64,000 nucleotides of DNA, from contig NW_001799022.1 of NCBI RefSeq assembly GCF_000165425.1, positions 372,001-436,000 of the forward strand, given 5' to 3'. Source of the stretch: Paramecium tetraurelia. Taxonomy: Eukaryota; Ciliophora; Oligohymenophorea; Peniculida; Parameciidae. Shown piece after piece: positions 11,100 to 22,634 of this stretch (positions are counted from its first letter, which is position 1; every line of letters starts with the position of its first letter). The notes beneath the pieces were generated by a model. It did not search any database. It was given only the letters and a program-made list of their open reading frames with translations, and had not been told where the DNA came from. The translations under genes were made by a program, and so were the position numbers.

Positions 11100-12370
11100 A
11101 TGAAAGGCATTTGCTGTTTACTTATTTTTGCTTTGGCAGCTACTTAATGCTTTGGTCTGTATGAAGCAGATTCAAAGGTCGTGAAATTGACAAAGGACAA
11201 TTTCAAGACATTAGTACTTGAATCGAATGAACCCTGGTTGGTTGAATTCTATGCCCCATGGTGTGGTCATTGCAAAGCCCTTGCTCCAGAGTATAATAAG
11301 GCAGCAAAGGCCTTGGATGGCATCGTGCATATCGGAGCCTTGGATATGACTACAGACGGTGAAGCTGGATAGCCTTATGGTGTTAATGGATATCCAACAA
11401 TCAAGTATTTCGGAGTAAACAAGGGTGACCCAATTGCCTACGAAGGGGAAAGAAAGAGGAATGCAATAGTTGATTACCTTTTGGATAAAGCAAGAGAATT
11501 TGCATTAAATAGATTGGGTGTGGAGATCAAACCAGAACCTTCAAATGATGATACAAAAGTCGTTGTTTTGACAGATGCCAACTTCGATGAATAAGTGCTC
11601 ACTAGTTAGGAGGCCTGGTTTGTTGAGTTCTATGCTCCTTGGTGTGGTCATTGTAAATAACTCTAACCTGAATGGAATAAACTATCTCATTAAGCAGACA
11701 TCCCCATTGCTAAAGTCGATGCAACTGTCTAGACTGAATTGGCGAAGAGATTTAACATTGAATCATATCCAACCATCTATTTCTTCCCAGCTGGAAACAA
11801 ACAAAACACCCATAAAAAGTATGAAGGAGAAAGAAATGCAGCTGCCCTCTTGAAATACATCAAAGAATAGAAACCAGTAGATGGATAATCACAAAAGGCT
11901 GGCTCTGATGTCGTTAACATCAAATCAGATGAAAGCTTAAATGAAGTTTGCAAATGTATCAATATTCTCCATAATAAAAGAACTCTGCGTCTTGGGATTC
12001 TTACCAGCTGACAAAGTCGAATAAGAAGATGCTGTCTAAGTCTTAAAGAAGGTATCATAATCTCTTTATTATGTTAGACTGCCTTGTCTCTCACAGGAAG
12101 AGCTAATGTTGGTTGGTTTGTTGGTGAAAAATTCGATGATTTCGAAGCTGAACTCAATGTAATTGGTGAAGGGTAATATCATCTATTAAATTGTTTAGAT
12201 ATCCTTAAGTCGTTGTCTTGGATTTGAGTGCTAAAAAGCATTATAGATTTAGAAGACAATTGACTGTTGAAAATTTGAATGAATTTGTTAAGGGAGTCAT
12301 CAAGAAAACCGAAACTGGACAATCATTCTCTAATTTACCTAAATTGAATGCTCAAAAAACAGATCTGTGA
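11100..12370 (+). CDS. Protein disulfide isomerase, PDIA6/P5-like
   Basis: 397 residues, three introns (25, 26, 26 nt). Signal peptide [19 protein letters not shown]; two thioredoxin domains each with an intact active site ([19 protein letters not shown] near residue 50 and [19 protein letters not shown] near 177); then a non-catalytic C-terminal thioredoxin-like domain. The a-a'-b order is that of P5/PDIA6, not of classical a-b-b'-a' PDI. The C-terminus QKTDL provides a KDEL-like ER retrieval signal. It forms and rearranges disulfides in ER cargo, which fits the Cys-rich secreted proteins encoded nearby, although adjacency need not be functional. Confidence 0.95.
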
Positions 12371-12436
12371 TGTATATTATTAAGTAAACAATATTTAGTC
12401 ATTCTTAAACCATTTCATCATTTTATATAATTTATT

Positions 12437-13023
12437 ATGTTACTTCTAATTTCTCTACTCCTGCTACATCAACCTGTTTTTTCAAATTTTGTGACTTGTC
12501 CACAACTCTATACTAGTAGACAGTCATGCGAATCTCAGAAGGGGTGCATTTTCTATGATTGGAAACAATCGAGTATTAAATACATATTAAATTTAGCATG
12601 TTATTATGATTGTCCATCCTATCCACAATAAGAATGTATTCTATTGTTTAATTGCAAGTGGGTGGATCAACAATGTCAATTCAAGGCTTGTTTGGATTAT
12701 TCAGAATAGGGTATATCATTAGATTTTTAACTATAGGACCTAAGACTTGTTCCAATACTCCTGGATGCAATTGGTACTGGAATAAATGTAGATAATAAGA
12801 TTGTCAAGATATTGGAGCATCTACTTAAGCTGCTTGTTCCAAAACTTATTGTGTGTGGGATGAAATTGGAACTAAATGTGTCAATAAAGCTTGCGCTGAT
12901 TATACAAAACCTATTTGCCAGTAATTAACTCAGTGCACTTGGAGTTCTGAAACTTGCACAGATGCCGTTTTCTCTAATTATGGCCAACTTTTAATGACTT
13001 TATTGATAATATTATTATCTTGA
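12437..13023 (+). CDS. Secreted or GPI-anchored cysteine-rich protein
   Basis: 186 residues, one 26-nt intron. Signal peptide MLLLISLLLLHQPVFSNF, then repeated Cys-rich units with Trp between cysteines (CPQLYTSRQSCESQKGC, CSNTPGCNWYWNKC, ACSKTYCVWDEIGTKC, CQQLTQCTWSSETC). It ends in a hydrophobic stretch (LLMTLLIILLS) with no charged tail, which looks like a GPI-attachment signal. Ciliate surface proteins (immobilisation antigens and small Cys-rich coat proteins) share this plan, but this is far smaller than an i-antigen. Function not assigned. Confidence 0.8.
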
Positions 13024-13103
13024 ATTAAATGTCACTCTGTGCTCATTTGTTCTAATTTGCACAACCATTTTTCTTCAATTATTTGAAATGAAAAATAAAA
13101 ATA

Positions 13104-13490
13104 ATGCAAAATATTGATATTTACAGCACTAGAAATAGAAAATCAGAAGTAAGCGATGTTAGTGCTCTACAGGCTTCAACTCACAAGACTATGTTGCTTG
13201 AATTGTCGTTACCCAAAATTAATATTATTGTTCATTCATTTGAACCTAAGTTAAAGAATTTGATTAAAGCAGATGGGGATTAAACTGATATCAATCCTGA
13301 AACAGAGAGAATTTCTAAAAGATAAAATCATAGATTAGACATGTTCAAAAATGAAATTGTCAAAGGTTAGAAAACTCACAGGATTACATTTAGAGATCAA
13401 ATTGATGGACAATCTCTTCAATAAATCAAGTACTTTCATAAAGAACCCTAAGAAGATCTTGATGAATGTTGTCCTTGCAATATTTTTTGA
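13104..13490 (+). CDS. Small protein with RVxF-like motif and C-terminal CaaX box
   Basis: Intronless, 128 residues. Acidic/basic and probably disordered N-terminal part, then KTHRITFRDQIDGQSLQQIK, where RITF fits the RVxF-type docking motif for protein phosphatase 1. The C-terminus is DECCPCNIF: a Cys-aliphatic-aliphatic-Phe CaaX box (CNIF, predicted geranylgeranyl or farnesyl acceptor) preceded by three cysteines that could be palmitoylated. Together this suggests a membrane-tethered phosphatase regulator, which is inference from two short motifs. No known family recognised. Confidence 0.65.
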
Positions 13491-13587
13491 TTAAAGACAT
13501 TGTTCTTTTTTGTGTTTAAGTCTTGAATAATTAATTTACTTTTATCGAATTTTTGATATTCTGAATTCAACATCTAATAAAATTGCA

Positions 13588-13611
13588 TATTATATATATA
13601 TATATATATAA
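13588..13611. repeat. (TA)n microsatellite
   Basis: An uninterrupted run of alternating T and A of about 22 bp lies in the spacer between two convergent stop codons (13490 and 13612). Confidence 0.9.
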
Positions 13612-14861
13612 TCAAGATTATAAAAAATTGTTACACATCAATAATCCTAACTAATCGCCCTTCTCTTTGACAAAGTGCTTATTATTAGAATCATTGTAAT
13701 AATCTCCAAAACTCCTCTATCCTTCACTTGATTAAATTCCACTTATAAACAATAAAATTTATTGAGATGAGTATTCTGGATGAGATTACATTCCAAATAT
13801 TCTCAAATCCTCAGAAATGAATATTTCATTTTCAGCTGTTTTAGATGATCCATAATTTATAAATCTCTCTGGTAATTTAGTTACTAAGTCGCCATGAGCT
13901 TTATTAATTATTATACTATCAATCTAAGCCAATTCTTAGAAACATCCAATCTTAAACAAATCATTCTTAATCCTAATTTTCTCATTTCCATAATAGTAAA
14001 ATCCTTTATGTTTGATTCTATTCTTGCAAGGTGCCACAATCCCTCCAAATGCTTAAGCAAGTAATTAAAATCCAAAGCAAATGCCCATCATTTTTATATG
14101 ATTGTAATTCTCATATACATTCAATATAAAATTTTGCAAACTGCGAATCCAAGCTTTTTCATCATAAGCAGAACTTGTGCTGCCTGGTATTATTATAACA
14201 TTAGTTTGCTTAAGAACATCCCCATCAGGATAGTTTCCCTAAGTAACATTGTAACATAACCATCTTTCTTATCTCCTTCTATATATTCCATTAAATAACC
14301 CAATTGTATCGATGTACATTTTTGGAGCGTGATATCTACCTTAATCGAAGTCTTTCACGCATAGAAATACGATTGTTCGATGATATTTTAGATGTTAACC
14401 CTCTAATATAACTTATTCGATTGCATGTTTTTTATTTAATTCTCTTCTGTTGCTGAAACTAAAGTAGTTCAAATCCTAATCTATTAATTCAATTATGTAA
14501 TATGTATGATCCTCGATCTCCCATATTGGTGCAGTAGTAAAGAAACGAGTCCAAAGGTAAAAATGGGGATTTCTATATATTTCTAGTTCCTAAGATATTT
14601 AAGAAAGAATTTTACTCGAATATAAATATAACTGTCCCTAGCTTATTAATAAGCCTCCCAATTTATTATTTTCTCAAATTTATGAGTATTTAAGCTAGTT
14701 TTTGTTATATCTATTGATCCAAATTACTTTATTATTAACTTTGCAGCTGCTATTGCACACGAATTTCCATCTGATTCCAATACTCCACAGTTTAAATTTT
14801 ATTGAGAGTTTATCAATAATTGCTGGCCTATATGGAATATCAGACTGACTTTTGTTTACAT
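13612..14861 (-). CDS. Class I glutamine amidotransferase-like protein with N-terminal extension
   Basis: 407 residues from ATG 14861, one 26-nt intron near 14600. The C-terminal 230 residues form a GATase1 domain: GSTSSAYDEKAWI, the nucleophile elbow MMGICFGFQLLAQAFGG (catalytic Cys in GICFG), and FGMQSHPEYSS with the His and Glu of the triad. It resembles the stand-alone GATase group (yeast YLR126C type) rather than GMP synthetase or carbamoyl phosphate synthetase; substrate unknown. The first ~165 residues (ESDGNSCAIAAAKLIIKQFG and following) have no domain I recognise. The start is chosen because frame and intron length then agree; a separate upstream gene cannot be excluded. Confidence 0.75.
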
Positions 14862-15430
14862 TTCACAGTATTATTAATGATTTTGGGTAAAGTCAAATAA
14901 GTTTAGAAATCAATATTTCAAGTTAATTGCTTACGAAATACATTTTGACAATTATCAAATGATTAAATATTATTTGCGTATTTCGTTACGAATTAAATTA
15001 CAATAATTTATATCATTCTTATAAATAATATATTATCAATAGTATTTTCCAACATAGTACAATAATTGAGATTTTTGTTTAACTAAAATATTACAACTAT
15101 ACATCTATAAGATAATATTTATTGAATCTATCATATGCTTTATTTTAAATATATTTAACGATTTTATATTCAATCTCGTAATAAGACCCTTTATGCGAAA
15201 GAACAATTTAATTAATTCCTTTTAATTTTAGAAAGTGATTAATTTGTGAAATAAATCAATCAACAGTCAATTTCAATAAATAAATAATATCAAAAAAATT
15301 TTATAGATAAGGAGGATTAAAACAATTGTAATAATATTATTTAAAAAATAAATTAATTTTTTCTATGAAATTTTGATAAAGGTTAAATATATTCTATTGA
15401 ACAAAAACATATGATAATTAATTTAAAGTA
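14862..15430. other. Intergenic A+T-rich spacer
   Basis: Divergent promoter region between the amidotransferase and a secreted-protein gene. Very A+T rich; no gene or clear motif seen. Confidence 0.5.
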
Positions 15431-17079
15431 ATGAAATATAAGTTATTAGTTTTATTTTTCATAAGCTTGGATATGGCATAAGAGTGGGAAATTATTTATG
15501 AAAGTTTTAAAGACTCAAATTCAAAAGATGCAATAGGTACCTTTTCTTCTTCAATTAATTAGGGTGGACAGTAAAAAATAATTACAATCAAAATTTATTC
15601 ACCAGCTGTAATGGTATTAAATTGTTTGGAGGGTATGGTGTTTTTGCATAGAATACTTTAGTATCTAAGTACTTTTCCTTGCCTCCTCATTTTAAAGTCA
15701 AAGTTGATTTCGACTTTTGGAAGTATTTCTCATCTAAAAAGTAGAATTGATAGTTGGGATAATGAGGGTGTCTATATATTTGTGGATGATAAATTATGGG
15801 CAAAAGGTTATTCTTGGTGGCAAGGGAGTCAAATTTGTGGAGTAGGAGATGGTTGGAATGAAGTAATTGAGCCAATTTCAATTATAATAAGTCATAATTC
15901 AGAATCATTAGTGTTCATCATCACTTCAAGTTTAGATTAGCCCCCTTCTGATGTAAAATTTTAATTAATATTAAAGGAAAGTTGGGGATTTAGAAGTTTT
16001 ACTTTGTCAATATTAAGATGTCCTTAGGGTTGCTTATTTTGTTAAGATACTGATTATAATAATTGTTTTTATTGGATTAGTTTTATATCATTGTGGCACT
16101 ATTCAATAGAAGTTGATGGATGGATGAAAAATAGTGATATCTAACCTGCAATAGGTTAATGTGCCAGTATTGGTCTTGTTGGAGGATCTATTAATCTAGC
16201 ACCAAACGATAAATTAGAAAAGATTTTCACAAATTTACATCCTCATTATAAAATGGTTCTGAAATTATAACTTTGGAAAATTGATTCATGGGATAATGAA
16301 AACTTTGTTTTAGAAGTAGATGGTTAAATTTATAACTAAACCATTTTGAGAAGTGCAGGTAGTTATTAGATTTGTGGATCCAGTGGATAAGAACAGATTA
16401 TTAATATTGAAATTACTTTATCTCATCATTAATCAGAATGCAAAATAACTATGAGAACCAATAATAATTCTATTACTAAAAATGCTTATTGGGGAATAAG
16501 AGCATTTAATTTATACCTTGCAAAATGCATTACTGGTTGTGATCAATGTTTAGGTCCATTAATAACACAGTGTACTGAATGCTCAAAGGAATGGGTCATT
16601 TACCAGAACTTTTGCACTTATCGTATTCATAAATCCTAATAAAAGCCCCTCCTATGTTATTTTTATAAATCTCAATTACTCAATTAAAAGTTCCATAGTT
16701 AAATTGGATTCCTATATAGATCCATCTACTAGAAGTCGATTAAAAGATAGTTTCGTAAGGAAATTTTACACTTTTATTTAAGAATACTTAATAAATTTTG
16801 ACTTTTCAGGTGGATATAAAATGCATTCCAAAAAAAGCAATTAAAAGTTTATTTTATAGCAATTCATTTTAAAATTTATAATAATATTAATATCGAAAAA
16901 ATTGTTTAGGAAATTTCAATACAGCAATCTATAATGTTAAATACGATTTAAAAATAATTGCTGAATAACAGTTGATAATTCACACATCTGATACCCAATG
17001 TTTAATATATTAAGTAGTTAGAGTTGCTGATGAATTAGCTTATATAAGAATTTTAGAAATCTTCTTAGAAGATTTTTGA
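15431..17079 (+). CDS. Secreted cysteine-containing protein with two SWDNE repeats
   Basis: 526 residues, introns of 26, 19 and 23 nt. Signal peptide MKYKLLVLFFISLDMAQ. Two homologous units follow, each with RIDSWDNEGVYIFVDDKLW / KIDSWDNENFVLEVDGQIY and an ICG motif about 25 residues later (SQICGVGDGWNE; SYQICGSSGQEQ), then a short Cys-rich stretch (CITGCDQCLGPLITQCTECS). This is the layout of ciliate surface proteins of the lectin-like plus furin-like-Cys type. The C-terminal third is unassigned and has no transmembrane segment. One intron (15723-15741) is only 19 nt. Confidence 0.75.
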
Positions 17080-17929
17080 ATATTTAATTATAATCATTAT
17101 CAATATAATTAAAAATAGAATTCTATTATTTAATAATGGTTAATGTAATAATTAACAATAGAGACTTTTTCTGATTCATTCCTGAATTTGCAAAATAAAA
17201 TTAAAGCCTTGCCCATTTCAGAATAGGAGTTATGAGAAGTATTCTTTTCAATATCATAAGAAATTAAATAAACTACATAAGACCAACTAATGTTGATATA
17301 CGATATTCAAAGTTATGTTTTAGATGTTCTAGATATTAAACTATAACTTTGATATTAACCACTTTTTATAATTAATATTTGTTAATCAAAATTAGCTAGA
17401 TAAAATTAAACAGATCTATTCAAAAGTGATAAATTTTTTCGACTTTCAAATTTTTCTTAATTATATATAATTTTTGTTATCCTCAATATTATAAATAATT
17501 AAATTTAGTTCTTTTTTATTTCCATTTAAAAAAAAAAAATAAAACAAAAAAAAATAAATTTTAGAACCTGAAAAATAAGCTAAGTTAAAATCTCCGTTGA
17601 AAATTTGATCCTATCAAGATTATTGATATGTGCTAGTAAATATTCAAACTGCTGTTTAAAACAGTTATATTTAAATAATCTCAATTTCAAAAGCTTATCA
17701 GTCTATTATAATATTCATTTTTAATATGTCTTGACAAATAACCAAATAGATCCTTATCTAAAATGAATAATAATTGATGAATGTTTCAAAAATTAGACTA
17801 ATAAAAACAAAAGATATTGAAATTTATTTGATTTAATCTCAATTAGGATTTTATTACAATATTTCTCGATATGATATAAGTTTCTTAAATTTTATAACTT
17901 CTAGATGCCTTGTCATAGTAGCCTTTACT
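17080..17929. other. Long spacer without a supported gene
   Basis: 850 bp of A+T-rich sequence between convergent genes. Contains A-rich runs around 17528-17558. Frames are open in places, as expected when only TGA stops translation, but none has a convincing composition, start or intron pattern. A decayed gene is possible but not shown. Confidence 0.45.
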
Positions 17930-18880
17930 TCATAAAAGCTAAAATTTAGTTATGAAATACTTATGTAAGAATTATAATTATGAATCGTCAGTTGTAATTT
18001 TTGATATACCGTCAATAGTTTAAAGATATTAACTTCCTGGTGTGGTCTTTAATTCTATATTCTAGAAAAACACAATTTAATAAGGAGTGAATTTATGTTC
18101 TAAAAATGTATTCCATAATGTAATGGAGTCTAATTATCCATCTTAATCCATAACCTCAACTTTAATAAAATCAAAAAATCGCCCCTTTTGTTAACTCCAG
18201 ATTTATTTTTTATCAAATTATTAAATAACAATTGCTAAAATATTAAAATATGTCTTTATTGTAGAGTTTTGTGAAGGGAATTCAATTTATTAAAATTGAT
18301 TGATAATTGAATAATTCTGAGTAGAAGAGTTGATCTCTAGATTATTGTCTTTTTGTTCTTATTCTATAGGTTTGGTTTACTACACTTATTCATCTGGAGG
18401 GTATTATGTGATTTTACCTTTCTGTATCATAATCTAGAAATCTTTATTTTGTTTTAAAGATTCCTTGATTTGCACTCCAGAGAGATAGTAAACTTCATTA
18501 TTTTAGAATTAAGGATATTCAACTTCATTTCCTATTAGACAAGTGCAGCATTACCCAAAAATATCTTTGAATTCTACTAGTTTTTGATTTAATATAAAAT
18601 TTTCCTTTGTTATCTTCTTGAACTTTAAACCTATTTGATATAATTAATTTTATCGTTTAAGATCTTTTAAACTTTTAGCTTTTTCTATATTATTATTATT
18701 TGTATTGATCTTATTTACTTATTGATTTCGATCGTTATGATTTTTTTATAAAAATTCTGAAATTCTATTATTTTTGGATTAGTAATTTTAAGAGTTATTT
18801 TTCGAGATTAAAGAGTGATATTAGAATTAAGCAAACTCCTCATCTTGATCTAAGAAATTAGAATACCTTCTTTGTTTCAT
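17930..18880 (-). CDS. Protein with RPA70-like OB-fold candidate
   Basis: Intronless 316-residue frame, ATG 18880 to TGA 17930. The N-terminal third is Asn/Gln-rich and probably disordered. After a CCTCLIGNEVEYP segment, residues ~210-300 read IVIQQFDKKQIWSQQKGRFF, FIKVEVMDQDGQLDSITLWN, KFTPYQIVFFQNIELK. The order (Trp-Ser, Gly-hydrophobic-Phe, acidic-Gly turn, Trp-Asn, Lys-Phe, Tyr/Phe strand) follows the OB-fold DNA-binding domains of RPA70 and of RPA-like telomerase factors. ssDNA binding is an inference from this pattern alone; a structure-based search would settle it. Confidence 0.5.
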
Positions 18881-19121
18881 TTATTATCTAATAATTTATA
18901 AATTATTATCTTATTAATTTCATAAACACTTCGATTTGAATTATAACTTTTTCTATTATTTCTCAAACCAATTAAGTCAATGATAAGGATTAGTTTAAAT
19001 TTTGTTTAGATTGAAATTAATAATACAGAATAAAATGAGAAAAACAAATAATAGACAGTTTATTATTAATAGAATCAAATTGTTAATAAAATAATATATA
19101 TAAACCCAAATTAACCTAAAT

Positions 19122-20086
19122 TCATTGTTTGTGTTTTTTTTTATTCTTTTTCTTGTGAGGTTGATCTTTATTCTAATCGGATTATTATTATTGCTATTAT
19201 TAATCTTGTAATTCTTATTTTTGTATTCTGTATTACTTTTGTTCTTACTATAGGATGTTTGATTCTACGGATTAAACGATAGGTTATGTAATAATGTGAT
19301 TGTATTACAATTATTAGTCATATTTCTTTATTTTACTACCTTATTTGCCTGCAATTTTGAATCCAAACAATGTTGGTTAAAAATCAACTTAGATCTAAGT
19401 GTCAGGCAATAACTAAAATTTAGGATGTAGATCTGGATAGGTCTAGATCTAATATTTAAATTAATAACCATTAATAAGAATTGAGGAAATGATTTTCCAA
19501 AATACGCTCCATCTATATCAGCACATTTCTTCTTAGGCATGTAAACTTCTTCACATCTTGGACAAAATACCTAATTAGATAATGATGGAAAACTTTGATT
19601 CTGGCAGTTTTAAGATCTTCACATAGTCCTATGGGGATCACATTCTGTTTTTCACAATATATACGAGGACAATGACCAAATTTTCCTTATAAAAATCGTT
19701 CGCGCATGATTGCAGATCCTTTGGATGTAAATATGAATCGAGCATGAAGTAAACCATAAATGTCAGATGCCTCCTAATAAACTTCTAAAAATCTTTTGTG
19801 ATGTAAAATAAGAAAACCTTTCATCTTCCAAGTCTTAATCTTCAGGAGAAGTAGGCTATAAAATCATGCTGATGGCTTCACTAGAATTATTAGGCATCGT
19901 CGATACTTAAAGAAATTGAATTTTCCTTTGATTCCAACTTAATGAAAAGGATCACGAATAAATTCATCATCAACTTCGCATAAAAATTGATGATCCTCAT
20001 GTGCGCAAAACCATTCTATCCAACCTCCTGGATGTTCTGAATATTATGATTCCTCTTCCTATAAACTTTGATGATTTACCAGACAT
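19122..20086 (-). CDS. CSNK2B: Casein kinase II regulatory subunit beta
   Basis: 281 residues, five introns of 20-26 nt, the first directly after MS. Clear CK2 beta: HPGGWIEWFCAHEDHQFLCE, VDDEFIRDPFHQVGIKG, acidic loop SPEDQDLEDE, EASDIYGLLHARFIFT, GKFGHCPRIYCEKQNVIPIG, FCPRCEEVYMPKKK (four zinc-ligand cysteines in CPRIYC and CPRC) and DIDGAYFGKSFP. CK2 beta dimerises through this zinc finger and assembles the CK2 tetramer. About 55 residues beyond the usual end are Gln-rich and close with KDQPHKKKNKKKHKQ, an extension not found in animal or yeast CK2 beta as I know them. Confidence 0.95.
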
Positions 20087-20229
20087 CTTCTAAATATTTA
20101 GTTAAAATAAAAGATTTTTATAAATGTTAATTTTTCAATAAAATAAACACTACTCTATCTGATAGGTATTTAAATGACTTTAAAATTACAAATTATTAAC
20201 ATATATATAGATATAGAAATAATTGCCCA

Positions 20230-21249
20230 TCAGATATGTTTCATCTATCTAAATTTCTCTGATAGTACTAAGATCTTTTGATACTTTTTTCTATTCTAAA
20301 AATATTGGTTAGCCTCTAATTGATTATAAAATGTATTACAATCTTCATAGTCCTCAGATTATGAGGTTTCCAATAGTTTGTCTGCTAATTCATCATATTA
20401 TTCACACATTTATTAGAATAAGAAATTCACCTTTGAGTTTTAGAACCTTTCACTCAATGCCCTACTTCTATTTGATAATTATAGATAATTATTTTTCTCT
20501 TCTTCAAATTAATTATTTCTAGTAAGTAATCTCTCTACTCTAGTTTTAATTTCTGAATCATTGGCTTCAATCAAACCTAAATTTTCATCGTTTTCTATTT
20601 ATACCAGCAATGATCTCATTCTATTAAACATATTTTAGCATTTTCTCCTTTAAATTTCTCAATTCTTGAATTTAAGGTAATAGATTCATTAGAACTTATT
20701 GTTTTTCATCAGAATTCAACCAAACCTGGTATTCTTACTATGAAAGGCCTGGTAACATTTAAGCAACTGGCATATTTTTAATTTTATTAACACAATCATC
20801 TACATGAAGAGAAGTAACAAAATCACAATACTCTTATACAATTGGACTGCACTTATATTAATAAATAGTACTTTGATAGAAGCTTCGAATGCAGTTCAAA
20901 TTAATCTTAAATAGCGTGGACTAAAGCCAGATGATTTGAACCATTATTCCACTGATAAAATTTTGTGTAGTCATATGGAGCATTGTTGAGTGAACAAGTT
21001 GGTGGTATACCAATATTATAATTCTGATCACTAGAATAGTGGATTAATATACATTCTTATCTAGCAATTCTTTAGTGTTACAATTGCAGATTATGTATAA
21101 TCATTGGGTGCTTTGATTATTTGATACTAAAATTCTTTCTATAGTGTTTAAAATAGATCCTTAATTTATGGGTTCACCTGCTATTATCCATAAATATTTC
21201 CTTAATAAGGGCCTCCCATATATCCTTTTGGATTGCTCTAATTATTCAT
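20230..21249 (-). CDS. Hypothetical protein with long coiled coil
   Basis: 314 residues, introns of 22, 25 and 28 nt. N-terminus Gly/Pro/Gln/Asn-rich (GYMGGPYQGNIYGQQQVNP); a globular-looking middle (IPPTCSLNNAPYDYTKFYQW, SNPIVQEYCDFVTSLHVDDC); then about 150 residues of helix (PQIQELRNLKEKMLKYVQQN; NNQFEEEKNNYLQLSNRSRA). The plan recalls tethering or ESCRT-I/nucleoporin-type coiled-coil proteins, but no diagnostic motif is present, so no family is assigned. Confidence 0.65.
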
Positions 21250-21530
21250 TTAATTATTTATATTCAAAATTTTAAAGAATTTAAGTTTTCTATAAATATT
21301 TTTTTCTATTCTAAAGTAATATAAAAATGTTATTTATAATTGAAATCCATAAAAATTAATTGAAGAACTCAATTTATATTTAAATGTTAATTAAATTTTA
21401 TTTAATGAAAGATTTTATTAATTAAGAGGTTTAAAAAATAATTTATTCCATAAATTTTAGTCAGTTATTATCGGAGAATATTTTGTGTTTATACTGACTT
21501 ATTTAATTGGAACATTATAATCATAAAGAA
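21250..21530. other. A+T-rich spacer, possibly with upstream exons
   Basis: No convincing frame. The region from about 21530 to 21914 holds scattered protein-like stretches (for example YNHKELAMFEMKNNDIQELM near 21540) that may be 5' exons of the gene at 21915. Confidence 0.35.
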
Positions 21531-21914
21531 TTGGCTATGTTTGAGATGAAAAACAATGATATCTAAGGTATATTTTCCTTTTCAATATATTTTTTAATTA
21601 TAGAATTAATGCGAAACACACATTTTCAAATAATCATAATTTTAGTATTTCATGACAATTGAAAAATATTTATCATAACTATTAAAGAAAATTATAAATG
21701 ATTCAAAAGATTATTCTCCAAAAGTCTATTTTAGATTCGCTTTTATCCATTCATATATTTAAAACTAAAGTAATAAATATATTATTTATAATAAATAATT
21801 GAGATCAATTAAAGTCCATTTATGAAGCAAAGAGGTTAAATTATAGTAGCCATCATAATTTTGTTAGACTTTTCTTTAATTACTCATTAATAATGCTTGA
21901 AAAGATAAACAACT

Positions 21915-22376
21915 ATGAGATCAATTACTAGAGGAAAGTACAAGAATTCTTTACATATATCAAATGGGGCATTAATATCGTCCACAAAAGAGAATTTTTT
22001 TTATAAAAATAATTCTGGAAATTGCTTAAGAGATACGATATATGAAGTAAGTGGCTAAACTGGTTTCATGTATTGTATGCCAGGATTTTCAATTTAGTTG
22101 AAATTGTTGTAGAAATATGAACTAAACACTTTAAAATTATGGATTTGGGATAGAGATAATAGGCTTCAAACATTGTAATTATATGTGAAAGTTGGTAATC
22201 TGGAAACTAAAGTTTATGAAACCACTATGGCTTAAAGTGTAGTTACAATAACATTCCCAGACTAATTTGTAGAAGAATTTAGAATATTTAACATTGCTGG
22301 TAATACTAATAATCCAGGATTGCATTTGATTAAAGTTGAAGCTTACTATAAATTATAAATAACTTTGTTATAATGA
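21915..22376 (+). CDS. BTBD9/F5-8-like beta-sandwich domain protein, 5' end uncertain
   Basis: A 153-residue frame from ATG 21915. It reads HISNGALISSTKENFFYKNN, SGQTGFMYCMPGFSIQLKLL, NTLKLWIWDRDNRLQTLQLY and TITFPDQFVEEFRIFNIAGN. The order (hydrophobic strand, LWIWDRDNR turn, VxV strand, FxEFRIFNIAGNT with Asn) matches the discoidin-like domain at the C-terminus of BTBD9-type BTB proteins. A BTB domain is not readable upstream, but the 21530-21914 region has protein-like pieces that would need several introns. The gene is likely longer than drawn. Confidence 0.5.
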
Positions 22377-22634
22377 TATATTAATTGTATATATTGTAAT
22401 TTGTTAATAATTAATTAGTTTATTAAGATAATGCTTGGAATTCCTTAACTCTTATAGATCAAATATTAAATGAAATTGAATAAAAATTCCAATATATATT
22501 ATACTGAATTTGATAAATTTCTTTAGCTTGCTAAATTTATTTTACTAATATAAATGTTTATTTAGTTATTAATAAAGGGTGCAAATAATCAATTAAATTT
22601 GCTAAAACAAACTGAACCAAATAGTTTATAAATT

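Noticed and set aside
11575-12058. Standard-code ORFs inside the PDI gene
   Set aside because: Off-frame or antisense; the ciliate-code frame gives a complete PDIA6-like protein.
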